Shown piece by piece: positions 16,329-24,680 of a stretch of DNA of 64,000 bases. The notes under the pieces are model-generated. The model worked only from the letters and a program-made list of their open reading frames with translations, did not search any database and was not told the origin of the DNA. Position 1 is the first letter of the stretch. Every line of letters begins with the position of its first letter. The stretch is from Rhodoferax sp. GTDB lineage: Bacteria > Pseudomonadota > Gammaproteobacteria > Burkholderiales > Burkholderiaceae_C. The stretch covers positions 81,028-145,027 of the forward strand of contig JARLJI010000080.1 in the NCBI GenBank assembly GCA_031291295.1. Reading direction: 5' to 3'. A program made the translations under genes and the position numbers.

Positions 16329-17309
16329 ATGACTGATACTGCTGCTCTCCAGCCCGACCTTCTGCTCTCCGTACGGGAGGTTTTCGGCATCGACTCCGAC
16401 CTGACGGTGCCCGCATTCAGCGAGCGCGACGATCACGTGCCTGACATCGACATGGTCTATCGCTTCAACCCAGCCGTGACCCTCGCAATCCTCGCCGGCT
16501 TTACGCGCGACCGGCGCGTCATGGTGCAAGGTCTGCATGGCACTGGAAAGTCCACGCACATTGAGCAAGTGGCCGCACGGCTGAACTGGCCCTGTGTTCG
16601 CGTGAACCTTGACGGCCACATCAGTCGGCTCGACCTGGTCGGCAAGGATGCGGTCGTGCTGCGCGACGGCCAGCAGATCACCGAATTCCAGGAAGGCATC
16701 GTGCCTTGGGCCCTGCAACGCCCGGTTGCGCTGATCTTCGACGAGTACGACGCCGGCCGGCCGGACGTGATGTTCGTGATCCAGCGCATCCTCGAACGCG
16801 ACGGCAAGTTCACGCTGATGGACCAGAATAAAGTGATCCGGCCGCACCCGCACTTTCGCCTGTTCGCAACCGCCAACACGGTGGGACTCGGCAATCTGAA
16901 CGGTCTGTACCATGGTGCGCAACGCCTCAACCATGCGCAGATTGACCGCTGGAACATTGTCGCGTCTCTCAACTACCTGCCGCGTGACGAGGAAGTGGCG
17001 ATCGTGCAGGCGCGCGTGCCATCGCTCGTGAGCGCGGCGGGCACTTCGCTCGTGCAGGCGATGGTCGCCGTTGCCGACCTGACCCGCAAGGGTTTCGCGG
17101 CCGGCGACCTGTCGACCCTGATGTCACCACGCACCGTGATCACCTGGGCCGAGAATATCGAGATATTCCACGATCCGGCCGTGGCATTCCGCCTCTCGTT
17201 CGTCAACAAATGTGACGAGGCCGAACGGCCGGTGGTCGCCGAGTACTTCCAGCGCTGCTTCGATCGCGAACTCGACGAGTCCTACCAGATCACCCACAAG
17301 GACTCTTGA
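16329..17309 (+). CDS. CobS-like AAA+ ATPase
   Basis: The 326-residue protein closely resembles the small ATPase subunit of aerobic cobaltochelatase and the wider MoxR group. Walker A is GLHGTGKS at residues 68-75, Walker B is LIFDEYD at about 135-141, and RPHPHFRLFATANTVGLG and QIDRWNIVASLNYLP follow. In CobNST it drives metal insertion together with CobT. Here it is followed after four bases by a CobT-like gene, but no CobN catalytic subunit or other cobalamin gene is present. A maturation or metal-insertion role for an enzyme of this island, for example the molybdoenzyme, is a hypothesis. Confidence 0.85.
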   Translation: MTDTAALQPDLLLSVREVFGIDSDLTVPAFSERDDHVPDIDMVYRFNPAVTLAILAGFTRDRRVMVQGLHGTGKSTHIEQVAARLNWPCVRVNLDGHISRLDLVGKDAVVLRDGQQITEFQEGIVPWALQRPVALIFDEYDAGRPDVMFVIQRILERDGKFTLMDQNKVIRPHPHFRLFATANTVGLGNLNGLYHGAQRLNHAQIDRWNIVASLNYLPRDEEVAIVQARVPSLVSAAGTSLVQAMVAVADLTRKGFAAGDLSTLMSPRTVITWAENIEIFHDPAVAFRLSFVNKCDEAERPVVAEYFQRCFDRELDESYQITHKDS

Positions 17310-17313
17310 GGCG

Positions 17314-19035
17314 ATGAGCGAAACCCAGGCCAGGGTACGCCACCAGCAGCGCGTGGAAGAGCTCTGCGCCGCCGCAATCCGTGCGTTGAGCGGCGAGGCT
17401 GACTTACACTTTCGCGCACGCCGCCTGCACCGTGGGCGACGACCACTGCCCCTGTTTGCGCCGCATCTGCATCCTTCGCTGGACACCGATGATTTCAGTT
17501 CGTTCCGTGGTGCTGCGGACGGCCTGGCGCTGCGCCTTTCGAAAAGCGACGCCGCGCTGCATCGAAGCCTGTGCCCGTCCGATCCGGTCGAGCGGCTGGT
17601 GTTCGATCTGCTTGAACAGATTCGCGTCGAGGCGCTCGCGCCAGCCGACATGCCTGGCGTTGCACACAACCTGCGGCACCGCTTCGAGGCCTGGTCGCTC
17701 GCGTTTCACCATTCCGGCCTGACCGACAGCGCGCGCGGCATTTTGCTTTACACGCTGGCGCAGATTTGCCGTTCGCGCGTCACCGGTGAGCGGGTGCTTG
17801 AAGCGACCGAAGACCTGATGGAGGCGACGCGTGGCGCACTCGGCCCGCTGCTCGGACACGACCTTGCCGGCCTGCGCCGCACGCGCACAACGCAGGCCGC
17901 CTATGCGGTGCACGCGCTGGGCATTGCCCGCGCCGTCGGCGAGATGCTCCGTTCAGCGAGTGACGAGAGTGCCGCGCCACTCGCTGACGACGACGATGAG
18001 AACGTGCGCACCGCGTTCAGCCTTGTCATGGACACCGACAGCGAACTGTCCGAACGCGTTGAAACTGCGGTCTCCGGTCGCAGCCGCGTGCTTGAAGCGG
18101 CTGACGACGGCTACCGCGTCTTTACCACCGCCTATGACCGCGAATGCCTTGCCGCCACGCTGGTGCGCGCGGAGTTGCTGAAAGACTTTCGCACCCGGCT
18201 TGACGCCCGCATTGCTGGCCAGGGAGTCAACATTGCACGCCTGGCGCGCGAGCTGCGCGCGCTGCTCGCCGTGCCGGCCCGCGACGGGTGGGACGGCGAC
18301 CAGGACGAAGGCTACATTGACGGCCGGCGTCTGGCCCTGCTTGTCGCCTCGCCTACTGAGCGGCGGCTGTTTCGCACTGAGCACATCGAGCCGACCGCGA
18401 ACTGTGTGCTGAGTTTCCTGATCGATTGCTCGGGTTCAATGAGAACTCATATTGAATCGGTGGCAATGTTTGTCGACGTATTTGTGCGCGCGCTCGAACA
18501 GGCCGGCGTGGCCACCGAGGTGCTCGGCTTCACGACCGGCGCCTGGAACGGTGGTCTGGCACAGCGCGACTGGGTTCGCGCCAGCCGCCCCCAGCACCCT
18601 GGCCGACTCAACGAGGTTTGCCACATGGTGTTCAAGGATGCGGAAACACGCTGGCAGCGCGCCCGGCCCGATATCGCAACCCTGCTCAAGGGCGACCTGT
18701 TCCGGGAAGGCATCGACGGCGAGGCCGTAGCTTGGGCTTGCCGACGGCTGGCGGGGCGTGGGGAAGACCGCAAGCTGCTGCTGGTGATTTCCGACGGCTC
18801 GCCGATGGACAGCGCAACCAACCTGGCGAATGACGCGCACTACCTGGATCACCATTTGCGCGACGTGGTGCAGAGCGTCGAATCCACCCGCCAGATTGAG
18901 ATCCTCGGTGTGGGGGTCGGCCTCGACCTGAGCCCCTACTACAGTCGCAGCCATGTGCTTGACCTGGCCGGATCGACGGGCAACCAGGTGTTTCGCGAGC
19001 TGATCGATTTGATCGCGGGGCACGGAAGGCGCTGA
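17314..19035 (+). CDS. CobT-like von Willebrand A domain protein
   Basis: The 573-residue protein pairs with the preceding CobS-like ATPase. Its C-terminal half is a von Willebrand A domain whose metal-ion site is DCSGSM at residues 371-376, followed by EVLGFTTGAWNGG, PGRLNEV and LLVISDGSPMD, all familiar from CobT. An acidic stretch ADDDDEN lies at about 224-230, shorter than the acidic linker usual in CobT. ATG 17314 lies four bases after the cobS-like stop. A strong GC hairpin starts three bases past its stop. By analogy with CobST and CoxDE-type pairs it should act with the ATPase as a chaperone on a metalloprotein; the client is unknown. Confidence 0.83.
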   Translation: MSETQARVRHQQRVEELCAAAIRALSGEADLHFRARRLHRGRRPLPLFAPHLHPSLDTDDFSSFRGAADGLALRLSKSDAALHRSLCPSDPVERLVFDLLEQIRVEALAPADMPGVAHNLRHRFEAWSLAFHHSGLTDSARGILLYTLAQICRSRVTGERVLEATEDLMEATRGALGPLLGHDLAGLRRTRTTQAAYAVHALGIARAVGEMLRSASDESAAPLADDDDENVRTAFSLVMDTDSELSERVETAVSGRSRVLEAADDGYRVFTTAYDRECLAATLVRAELLKDFRTRLDARIAGQGVNIARLARELRALLAVPARDGWDGDQDEGYIDGRRLALLVASPTERRLFRTEHIEPTANCVLSFLIDCSGSMRTHIESVAMFVDVFVRALEQAGVATEVLGFTTGAWNGGLAQRDWVRASRPQHPGRLNEVCHMVFKDAETRWQRARPDIATLLKGDLFREGIDGEAVAWACRRLAGRGEDRKLLLVISDGSPMDSATNLANDAHYLDHHLRDVVQSVESTRQIEILGVGVGLDLSPYYSRSHVLDLAGSTGNQVFRELIDLIAGHGRR

Positions 19036-19038
19036 GCC

Positions 19039-19063
19039 GCCGCGCCGGTCAAGCCGGCGCGGC
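19039..19063 (+). terminator. GC-rich hairpin after the cobT-like gene
   Basis: A perfect 10-base stem (GCCGCGCCGG with CCGGCGCGGC) closes a TCAAG loop, beginning three bases after the cobT-like stop. No U-run follows, so it may stabilise the 3' end or act with Rho rather than as an intrinsic terminator. Confidence 0.45.
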
Positions 19064-19084
19064 CACCGCTTGACAAGATGCGTC

Positions 19085-19110
19085 GGGACACCCAAAGTGT
19101 GTCCCATATA
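19085..19110. promoter_or_regulatory. Operator/promoter region of the second iclR gene
   Basis: GGGACAC at 19085-19091 and GTGTCCC at 19099-19105 form a perfect 7-base inverted repeat with a 7-base centre. It runs into TATACT at 19107-19112, a good -10. The overlapping string TGTCCCATATA at 19100-19110 recurs with one change at 20217-20227 upstream of the MFS gene, which suggests one regulator at both sites. Confidence 0.45.
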
Positions 19111-19162
19111 CTAAAACGCTGATCCAATTTCTGAAACAATTCAGCAACGCTCGCGAAACCTC

Positions 19163-19975
19163 ATGGACTCCACTCTCGCTAAAGGCTTGGCCGTGATCGA
19201 ATGGCTGGCGCGGCAACAGCGTGACTGCCGCGTGACCGATGTTGCGCAGGCCTTCGGTTTGGCGCGCAGCAACGCGCACCGCACCTTGCAAACGCTGGTT
19301 GAGTGCGGCTGGGCTGTGCAGGATGGTACTACCAGCGCCTACCGGGCCAGCCTGCGGCTATTCGAGCTCGGTACGCTGATCAGCGACGCCGCCGACATCA
19401 AGACCCTGGTGCGACCGCATCTTGCGGCGCTCGCGCGTGCGACCGGCGAAACCATTCATCTCGCGACGCTGGAAGGCGCTGAAATTGTCTATCTCGACAA
19501 GTTCGACAGTCCGTTGCCGGTTGCGGCTTACTCACGCATCGGTGGGAGGGCGCCAGCGTATTGCGCGGCCTCGGGCAAGGCCTTGCTTGCCGCGGCGCAG
19601 CTCGACGTGCCCGCGCTGCGACAGCTGCTCGGCGCCCTGGTAGCGCACACGCCGAACAGCCTCACCGATATCGACGCGCTGCACGCTGATCTGCAGCGCA
19701 CGCGCACGCGCGGCTACGCCGTGAACCGCGAAGAATGGCGCCGTGGCGTGTGCGGCCTGGGCGTGCCGATATTCGACGCACGCGACGAAGCCGTCGCCGC
19801 TGTCGGCATGAGCGTTCCCTCGATTCGCTTTGCACACCCCCAGACTCGCGCTTTTGCCGAGCAACTCATGGCCTGTGCCCGCGATGCCAGCACCACGCTG
19901 GGTTACCGAAACAAGCACGGCGCTCGGGTCCGCTTGCCGGCTTCGGCCAGCCAGACACACGACGAAGTGGCTTGA
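19163..19975 (+). CDS. IclR-family regulator, probable SauR-like regulator of the sulfoacetate genes
   Basis: The 270-residue protein has an N-terminal winged helix-turn-helix at about residues 21-46 (DVAQAFGLARSNAHRTLQTL) and an IclR effector domain containing APAYCAASGKALLAA. It is transcribed in the same direction as, and 327 bases ahead of, the sauU-sauS-sauT-like set, the position expected for that cluster's regulator. It is clearly different from the IclR protein next to xsc. The sau role is inferred from position only. Confidence 0.87.
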   Translation: MDSTLAKGLAVIEWLARQQRDCRVTDVAQAFGLARSNAHRTLQTLVECGWAVQDGTTSAYRASLRLFELGTLISDAADIKTLVRPHLAALARATGETIHLATLEGAEIVYLDKFDSPLPVAAYSRIGGRAPAYCAASGKALLAAAQLDVPALRQLLGALVAHTPNSLTDIDALHADLQRTRTRGYAVNREEWRRGVCGLGVPIFDARDEAVAAVGMSVPSIRFAHPQTRAFAEQLMACARDASTTLGYRNKHGARVRLPASASQTHDEVA

Positions 19976-20302
19976 GGCGATAGGCGTCCCTTGGCGCGCT
20001 AGGCCCCAGCCTGATTGCGGCAGCCAATACAGCGGCCTATCGCGCTAACCTGCGTTGGCGACAGCCGTCCTGGAACAGCAGGCGGGCGAGAGCACACCCG
20101 CTCCTCGTGCCCGGGCCGCCATCGGAGCCCCGCAGCCACAGCCCCCGCTTTTTACATCTCTTAACGAGAGCTACGGGTAACTCCCATTGATTCGCGGTAA
20201 AGCAGGTTTTAATCTTTGTTCCATATATACATACGTCGTTCTATTAATTAGAATAACAATGATAATGCCAAGTCAGGCGCCCCACCACCACAAGGAGACT
20301 GC
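19976..20302 (+). other. Gene-free leader upstream of the MFS transporter
   Basis: No plausible coding frame is present. The right half is A/T-rich and holds TGTTCCATATA at 20217-20227, an inverted repeat TTCTA-ttaat-TAGAA at 20239-20253, and AAGGAG about six bases before the ATG at 20303. The left half is GC-rich and shows nothing I can name. Confidence 0.6.
20239..20253. promoter_or_regulatory. Inverted repeat in the sauU-like promoter region
   Basis: TTCTA-ttaat-TAGAA is a perfect 5-base inverted repeat about 50 bases before the MFS start codon. It is in a position where a repressor or activator of the transporter operon could bind. Confidence 0.35.
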
Positions 20303-21592
20303 ATGAAGCGAATGTTCAAGGTCCGGCATTTAATTCTGGCGATCATGTGCCTGCTGTATTTCATCGCCTACATCGATCGCGTCAACATTTCGGTGGCCGC
20401 GCCCTTCATCCGCAAGGAGTTCAGCCTGACGCCAACCGAACTCGGTGTCGTCTTCTCCGCGTTCGCATTCCCCTATGCCGCGCTGCAAATCGTTGGCGGC
20501 TGGTGCGCCGACAAATTCGGCCCACGTCTCGTGCTGGCCGTACTCAGCATCATCTGGGCGATAGCGACTTTCCTTTGCGGCTTCGCATGGAGCTTGACCT
20601 CTCTCTTGCTCTTTCGCTTCGTACTCGGCATAGGCGAAGGCGGCGCATTCCCGACCGCCACGCGCGCATTCACGTTCTGGCTGCCGGCCACCGAGCGCGG
20701 ATTCGCGCAGGGCATCACGCACAGTTTCGCGCGTCTGGGCGGCGCGGCAGCGCCGCCGATCGTGATCGGCATCGTCGCGCTGTATGGCTGGCGTGAATCG
20801 TTCATCGCGCTTGGCGCACTCAGTCTGCTCTGGACTGCGCTTTATGTCTGGTTCTTTCGCAACACGCCGACCGAGCACAAATGGGTTACCCAGGCCGAGT
20901 TGAAGGAAATCGGCGTTGACACTGCACGGATGAAGTCCACATCCAAAGGCAAGACGCCCTGGGCTGAAATGATTCGCAAGATGTGGCTGGTGACCTTCGT
21001 CGACTTCTGCTATGGCTGGTCGCTGTGGGTATTCCTGACCTGGCTCCCTTCCTATCTGAAGGACGCACGAGGCTTCGACCTTAAGCACCTTGCGATCTTC
21101 GCCTCGCTGCCGCTGCTTGCAGGTGTGGTCGGCGACACGCTGGGTGGGGTCGTCTCCGACGCAATCTACAAGCGCACCGGTAACCTGAAGATCGCCCGCC
21201 GCGCGATGCTGGTGCTCGGCCTCGGCGGTTCGCTGGTTTTCATTCTGCCGGTGGTCGGAACGCAAGACCCAATGATGGCGGTTGCCCTGCTCTCGGCATC
21301 ATTTTTCTTCCTGGAATTGACTAACGCAGTGTTGTGGAGCTTGCCGATGGACATTGCCGGCGCCTACGCCGGCACGGCTGGCGGCATGATGAACACCGGT
21401 TTCGGCGTGGCAGGCATGATTTCGCCGATCGTCTTCGGCTTCCTGATCCAGACCACCGGCAGCTACCAGGTTCCATTCGCAGTCTCCGCGATCCTGCTCG
21501 TCATCGGCATCATCGGCTCGTTGTTCATAGACCCAACGCGCAAGGTGGGCGACCCTCCCGCGGTGCCAAAAATCGCAGCCCCAGTCCGGTGA
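20303..21592 (+). CDS. sauU: MFS transporter, probable sulfoacetate importer
   Basis: The 429-residue protein has about twelve membrane spans and belongs to the anion:cation symporter group of the major facilitator superfamily. It begins HLILAIMCLLYFIAYIDRVN and has GIGEGGAFPTATRAF between spans 3 and 5. These carriers import organic acids with protons or sodium. Immediately downstream are the acylating dehydrogenase and CoA ligase of the sulfoacetate route, matching SauU of the published Cupriavidus necator sauRSTU set. Gene order here is regulator-U-S-T. Other carboxylate substrates of the same family remain possible. Confidence 0.82.
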   Translation: MKRMFKVRHLILAIMCLLYFIAYIDRVNISVAAPFIRKEFSLTPTELGVVFSAFAFPYAALQIVGGWCADKFGPRLVLAVLSIIWAIATFLCGFAWSLTSLLLFRFVLGIGEGGAFPTATRAFTFWLPATERGFAQGITHSFARLGGAAAPPIVIGIVALYGWRESFIALGALSLLWTALYVWFFRNTPTEHKWVTQAELKEIGVDTARMKSTSKGKTPWAEMIRKMWLVTFVDFCYGWSLWVFLTWLPSYLKDARGFDLKHLAIFASLPLLAGVVGDTLGGVVSDAIYKRTGNLKIARRAMLVLGLGGSLVFILPVVGTQDPMMAVALLSASFFFLELTNAVLWSLPMDIAGAYAGTAGGMMNTGFGVAGMISPIVFGFLIQTTGSYQVPFAVSAILLVIGIIGSLFIDPTRKVGDPPAVPKIAAPVR

Positions 21593-21674
21593 GCGTCATG
21601 ACGCCCGTAGCAACTCGCCTCGGCGACCACCGAATCGATAGACCACACACAACCGCATCATGAGGTAACTGAAA

Positions 21675-23135
21675 ATGGAACAACACCACGAGGACCGGAG
21701 CGGTTCATCCGCCGCACCGACACCGATCGCGGCGCTGGTCGCACGCGCCCGCACGGCGCAGCGCATCTATGAGACCTGGTCGCAAGCGCAGGTCGACCTG
21801 GCGGTCGTCGCCGCGGGCTGGGCGATTATCGAACCGGCACGCAACCGCGAGCTCGCCGAGATGGCAGTTGCCGATACCGGCGTAGGCAACGTCGAGGACA
21901 AGGTGCGCAAGAACCACCGCAAGACCTTCGGGCTGCTGCGCGACCTGCGCGGCGCGCGCTCGGTCGGCGTAATCGCCGAAGATCCGGCGCGCGGTCTGGT
22001 CGAGATCGCGCGGCCGGTGGGCGTGGTGTGCGCCATCACGCCCTCGACCAACCCGGGCGCAACGCCAGCCAACAAGATCATCAACGCGCTCAAAGGCCGC
22101 AACGCAGTGATCGTCGCACCCTCGCCCAAGGGCTGGTCCACGGCCGCGCGGCTGATCGAATTCATCCATGCGCAGCTCGACCGCATCGGCGCACCGCGCG
22201 ACCTGGTGCAGCTGCTGCCCGCGCCGGTCAACAAGCAGGCGACGGCCGAACTGATGCAGCTGTGCGATTTGGTGGTGGCCACCGGCTCGCAGGCCAATGT
22301 GCGCGCAGCCTATGCGAGCGGCACACCCGCCTTTGGCGTGGGTGCCGGCAACGTGGCCGGCATCGTTGACGAAACCGCCGACGTGACGCTGGCCGCCGAG
22401 CGCATCGTCCGCTCCAAGACCTTCGACAACGCCACCAGTTGCTCGTCCGAGAACAGTCTGGTGGTCGTCGATGCGGTGCGCGCTTCGCTGCTCGACGCGC
22501 TCGAGGCGCGCGGCGCAGTGCTGCTTGACGCAGCGCAGAAGGCGACACTGCAGGCGCTGATGTGGCCCGAAGGCAAGCTGTCGGCCGCGGTGATCGGCAA
22601 ATCGGCGCGGGTGATCGCGGAGCGCGCTGCCGCACTCGATGCGACTGGGCGCGACGCCTGGCTTGCGATCGCGCAGCGCAACCCGCGCATCCTCATGGTG
22701 GCCGAAGACGGTGTGGGCCACGAGCATCCGTTTTCCGGCGAGAAGCTGAGCCCGGTGCTGGCGATCTACGCCGCGCGCGACTTCGATGAAGCGGCGCTCA
22801 TCGTCAACCGCATCTATGCCTACGAAGGCGCGGGCCACTCGGTCGGGCTGCACAGCGCCCGGCCCGAGCGCGCACTGCAGCTGGGGCTCACGCTGCCGGT
22901 CTCACGCGTGATCGTCGACCAGGCGCATTGCATCGCGACCGGTGGCAGCTTCGACAATGGTCTGCCCTTCTCGCTCTCGATGGGTTGCGGCACCTGGGGC
23001 AAGAACAATTTCTCCGATAACATGAACTATCGCCACTACCTGAACATCACGCGGGTCTCTCGCCCGATCCCTGAACGCGTGCCGAGCGAGCATGAGATCT
23101 TTGGCGAATTCTTCGACCAGTTTGGTGCGCCATGA
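21675..23135 (+). CDS. sauS: Acylating aldehyde dehydrogenase, probable sulfoacetaldehyde dehydrogenase
   Basis: The 486-residue protein is a CoA-dependent aldehyde dehydrogenase of the acetaldehyde dehydrogenase/EutE/SauS type. The catalytic Cys256 lies in FDNATSCSSEN, and ITPSTNPGATPANK is at about residues 121-134. In the sulfoacetate route it works reductively, turning sulfoacetyl-CoA and NADPH into sulfoacetaldehyde, the substrate of Xsc. It lies 82 bases after the MFS gene and overlaps the ligase start by four bases. EutE-like acetaldehyde dehydrogenase is the main alternative; the xsc neighbourhood supports the sulfonate role. Confidence 0.85.
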   Translation: MEQHHEDRSGSSAAPTPIAALVARARTAQRIYETWSQAQVDLAVVAAGWAIIEPARNRELAEMAVADTGVGNVEDKVRKNHRKTFGLLRDLRGARSVGVIAEDPARGLVEIARPVGVVCAITPSTNPGATPANKIINALKGRNAVIVAPSPKGWSTAARLIEFIHAQLDRIGAPRDLVQLLPAPVNKQATAELMQLCDLVVATGSQANVRAAYASGTPAFGVGAGNVAGIVDETADVTLAAERIVRSKTFDNATSCSSENSLVVVDAVRASLLDALEARGAVLLDAAQKATLQALMWPEGKLSAAVIGKSARVIAERAAALDATGRDAWLAIAQRNPRILMVAEDGVGHEHPFSGEKLSPVLAIYAARDFDEAALIVNRIYAYEGAGHSVGLHSARPERALQLGLTLPVSRVIVDQAHCIATGGSFDNGLPFSLSMGCGTWGKNNFSDNMNYRHYLNITRVSRPIPERVPSEHEIFGEFFDQFGAP

Positions 23136-24649
23136 GCGCCCCGGCACTGACCACTGTTCGGGACCTTATCGAATACCAGGCGCGCACGCGCCCGCACGCC
23201 GTGTTCGCGCTGGCCACCGAGACCGGGCAAACCCTCAACTTCGGTGAACTTGCGCACTCCTGCCGCCACGTCACCGCGCTGCTGAAAGCCCACAGCGCGC
23301 AGTTGGGCGATACGGTGTCGCTGGTCATGCCCAATGGCTTGCAGACCATCCGGCTACTGCTCGGCGCGATGCACGGCGGCTTTACCGTCAACCCGGTGAA
23401 CCTGCTGTCCCAGCCCGAGCAGATGCGCTATGTGTTGACGCATTCGGACTGTAGCGTGGTGTGCGTCGCACCTGAGTGGGAGCAGCGGGTGCGCCATCTG
23501 CTCACCACCGTCGAGCGCCCGGTAACAGTGATGGTTTGCGACCCGAACACCAGCACACTGCCTGACATTGCAGAACTCGACGCTGGGGGCGTCCCGCCCG
23601 CACCCGACGCTGTGGCGTTGCTGATGTACACGTCGGGTACAACCGGCGTGCCCAAGGGGGTGATGTTGACGCAGGCCAACCTGGCCGCGAACGCGCAGGC
23701 CATCGGCACCGAGCATGCGCTCAGCCACGACGATCGCGTGCTCGCGGTGCTGCCGCTGTACCACATCAACGCGTTCGCGGTGACGATGCTGGCGCCTCTC
23801 GCCACGGGTGGCAGCCTCGCGGTGCCGCCGAAGTTCTCGGCCGCGCGCTTCTGGAATCAAGCGTCGGCGACGCAATGCACCTGGATCAACGTCGTGCCGA
23901 CGATGATCTCGTACCTGCTCGAAGGCGACACACCAGCGCACGCCCAGACCGAACGCATCCGCTTTTGCCGCTCGGCATCGGCCGCGCTGCCGCCCGAACA
24001 CCACCGCGCGTTCGAGGACAAGTTCGGCATCGGGATCATCGAAACGATGGGTTTGACCGAAACCGCCGCACCGTCATTTTCGAATCCATTGGACAGCTCG
24101 CGACGCAAGCTCGGCTCGGTCGGCCGGGCCTCCGGTTGCGAAGCAGGGGTCGTCGACGCAAGCCTCACGCCGGTGCCCATCGGTACTACCGGCGAACTCG
24201 TCATCCGAGGCCCGAACGTGATGCTGGGCTATTACAAAAATATCGAGGCCACGCGCGCAAGCTTCACCCCTGACGGGTGGCTTCGCACCGGCGACCTCGG
24301 ACATGTTGATGCCGACGGCTTTTTCTTCGTCACCGGCCGCATCAAAGAGTTGATCATCAAGGGCGGCGAGAACATCGCGCCGCGCGAGATTGATGAGGCG
24401 CTGCTGGCCCACCCTGCCGTGCTCGAGGCCGCGGCTGTCGGCATTCCCGACAAGCACTATGGCCAGGAGATTATGGTGTGCGTGGTGCTCCGTGAGGGCG
24501 CGGTGTGCAACGAAGACCAGTTGCGCGACTTCTGCGCCCTGCACCTCGGGCATTTCAAGACGCCAAAGGTGCTGCGCTTCGTCGGCGAACTGCCACGCGG
24601 CCCGTCGGGCAAAGTGCAGCGCTTGAAGCTGCTGGAGTTACCTGGCTGA
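23132..24649 (+). CDS. sauT: AMP-forming acyl-CoA ligase, probable sulfoacetate-CoA ligase
   Basis: The 505-residue adenylate-forming ligase has the P-loop TSGTTGVPKG at residues 167-176, the motif GWLRTGDLG, the hinge GRIKELIIKGGENI and a C-terminal catalytic lysine in PSGKVQRLKL. It activates a carboxylic acid with ATP and CoA. Coupled to the acylating dehydrogenase by an ATGA overlap, it would make sulfoacetyl-CoA. The enzyme family covers many acids, so the substrate comes from context. It converges on fabB. Confidence 0.85.
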   Translation: MSAPALTTVRDLIEYQARTRPHAVFALATETGQTLNFGELAHSCRHVTALLKAHSAQLGDTVSLVMPNGLQTIRLLLGAMHGGFTVNPVNLLSQPEQMRYVLTHSDCSVVCVAPEWEQRVRHLLTTVERPVTVMVCDPNTSTLPDIAELDAGGVPPAPDAVALLMYTSGTTGVPKGVMLTQANLAANAQAIGTEHALSHDDRVLAVLPLYHINAFAVTMLAPLATGGSLAVPPKFSAARFWNQASATQCTWINVVPTMISYLLEGDTPAHAQTERIRFCRSASAALPPEHHRAFEDKFGIGIIETMGLTETAAPSFSNPLDSSRRKLGSVGRASGCEAGVVDASLTPVPIGTTGELVIRGPNVMLGYYKNIEATRASFTPDGWLRTGDLGHVDADGFFFVTGRIKELIIKGGENIAPREIDEALLAHPAVLEAAAVGIPDKHYGQEIMVCVVLREGAVCNEDQLRDFCALHLGHFKTPKVLRFVGELPRGPSGKVQRLKLLELPG

Positions 24650-24680
24650 TGCAATCGAGAAAGACGACGGCCAGCAGGAG

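Noticed and set aside
17212..17313. N-terminal extension of the CobT-like protein into the CobS-like gene
   Set aside because: The frame is open but overlaps the ATPase gene in another frame; the ATG at 17314 four bases after the stop is the natural start.
16329..19035. Cobalamin biosynthesis locus
   Set aside because: Only CobS- and CobT-like genes are present; CobN and all other cobalamin genes are missing from the window.
19070..19075. TTGACA as -35 of the second iclR gene
   Set aside because: The only good -10 (TATACT at 19107) is 31 bases away, too far for a sigma-70 promoter, so the pair was not called.
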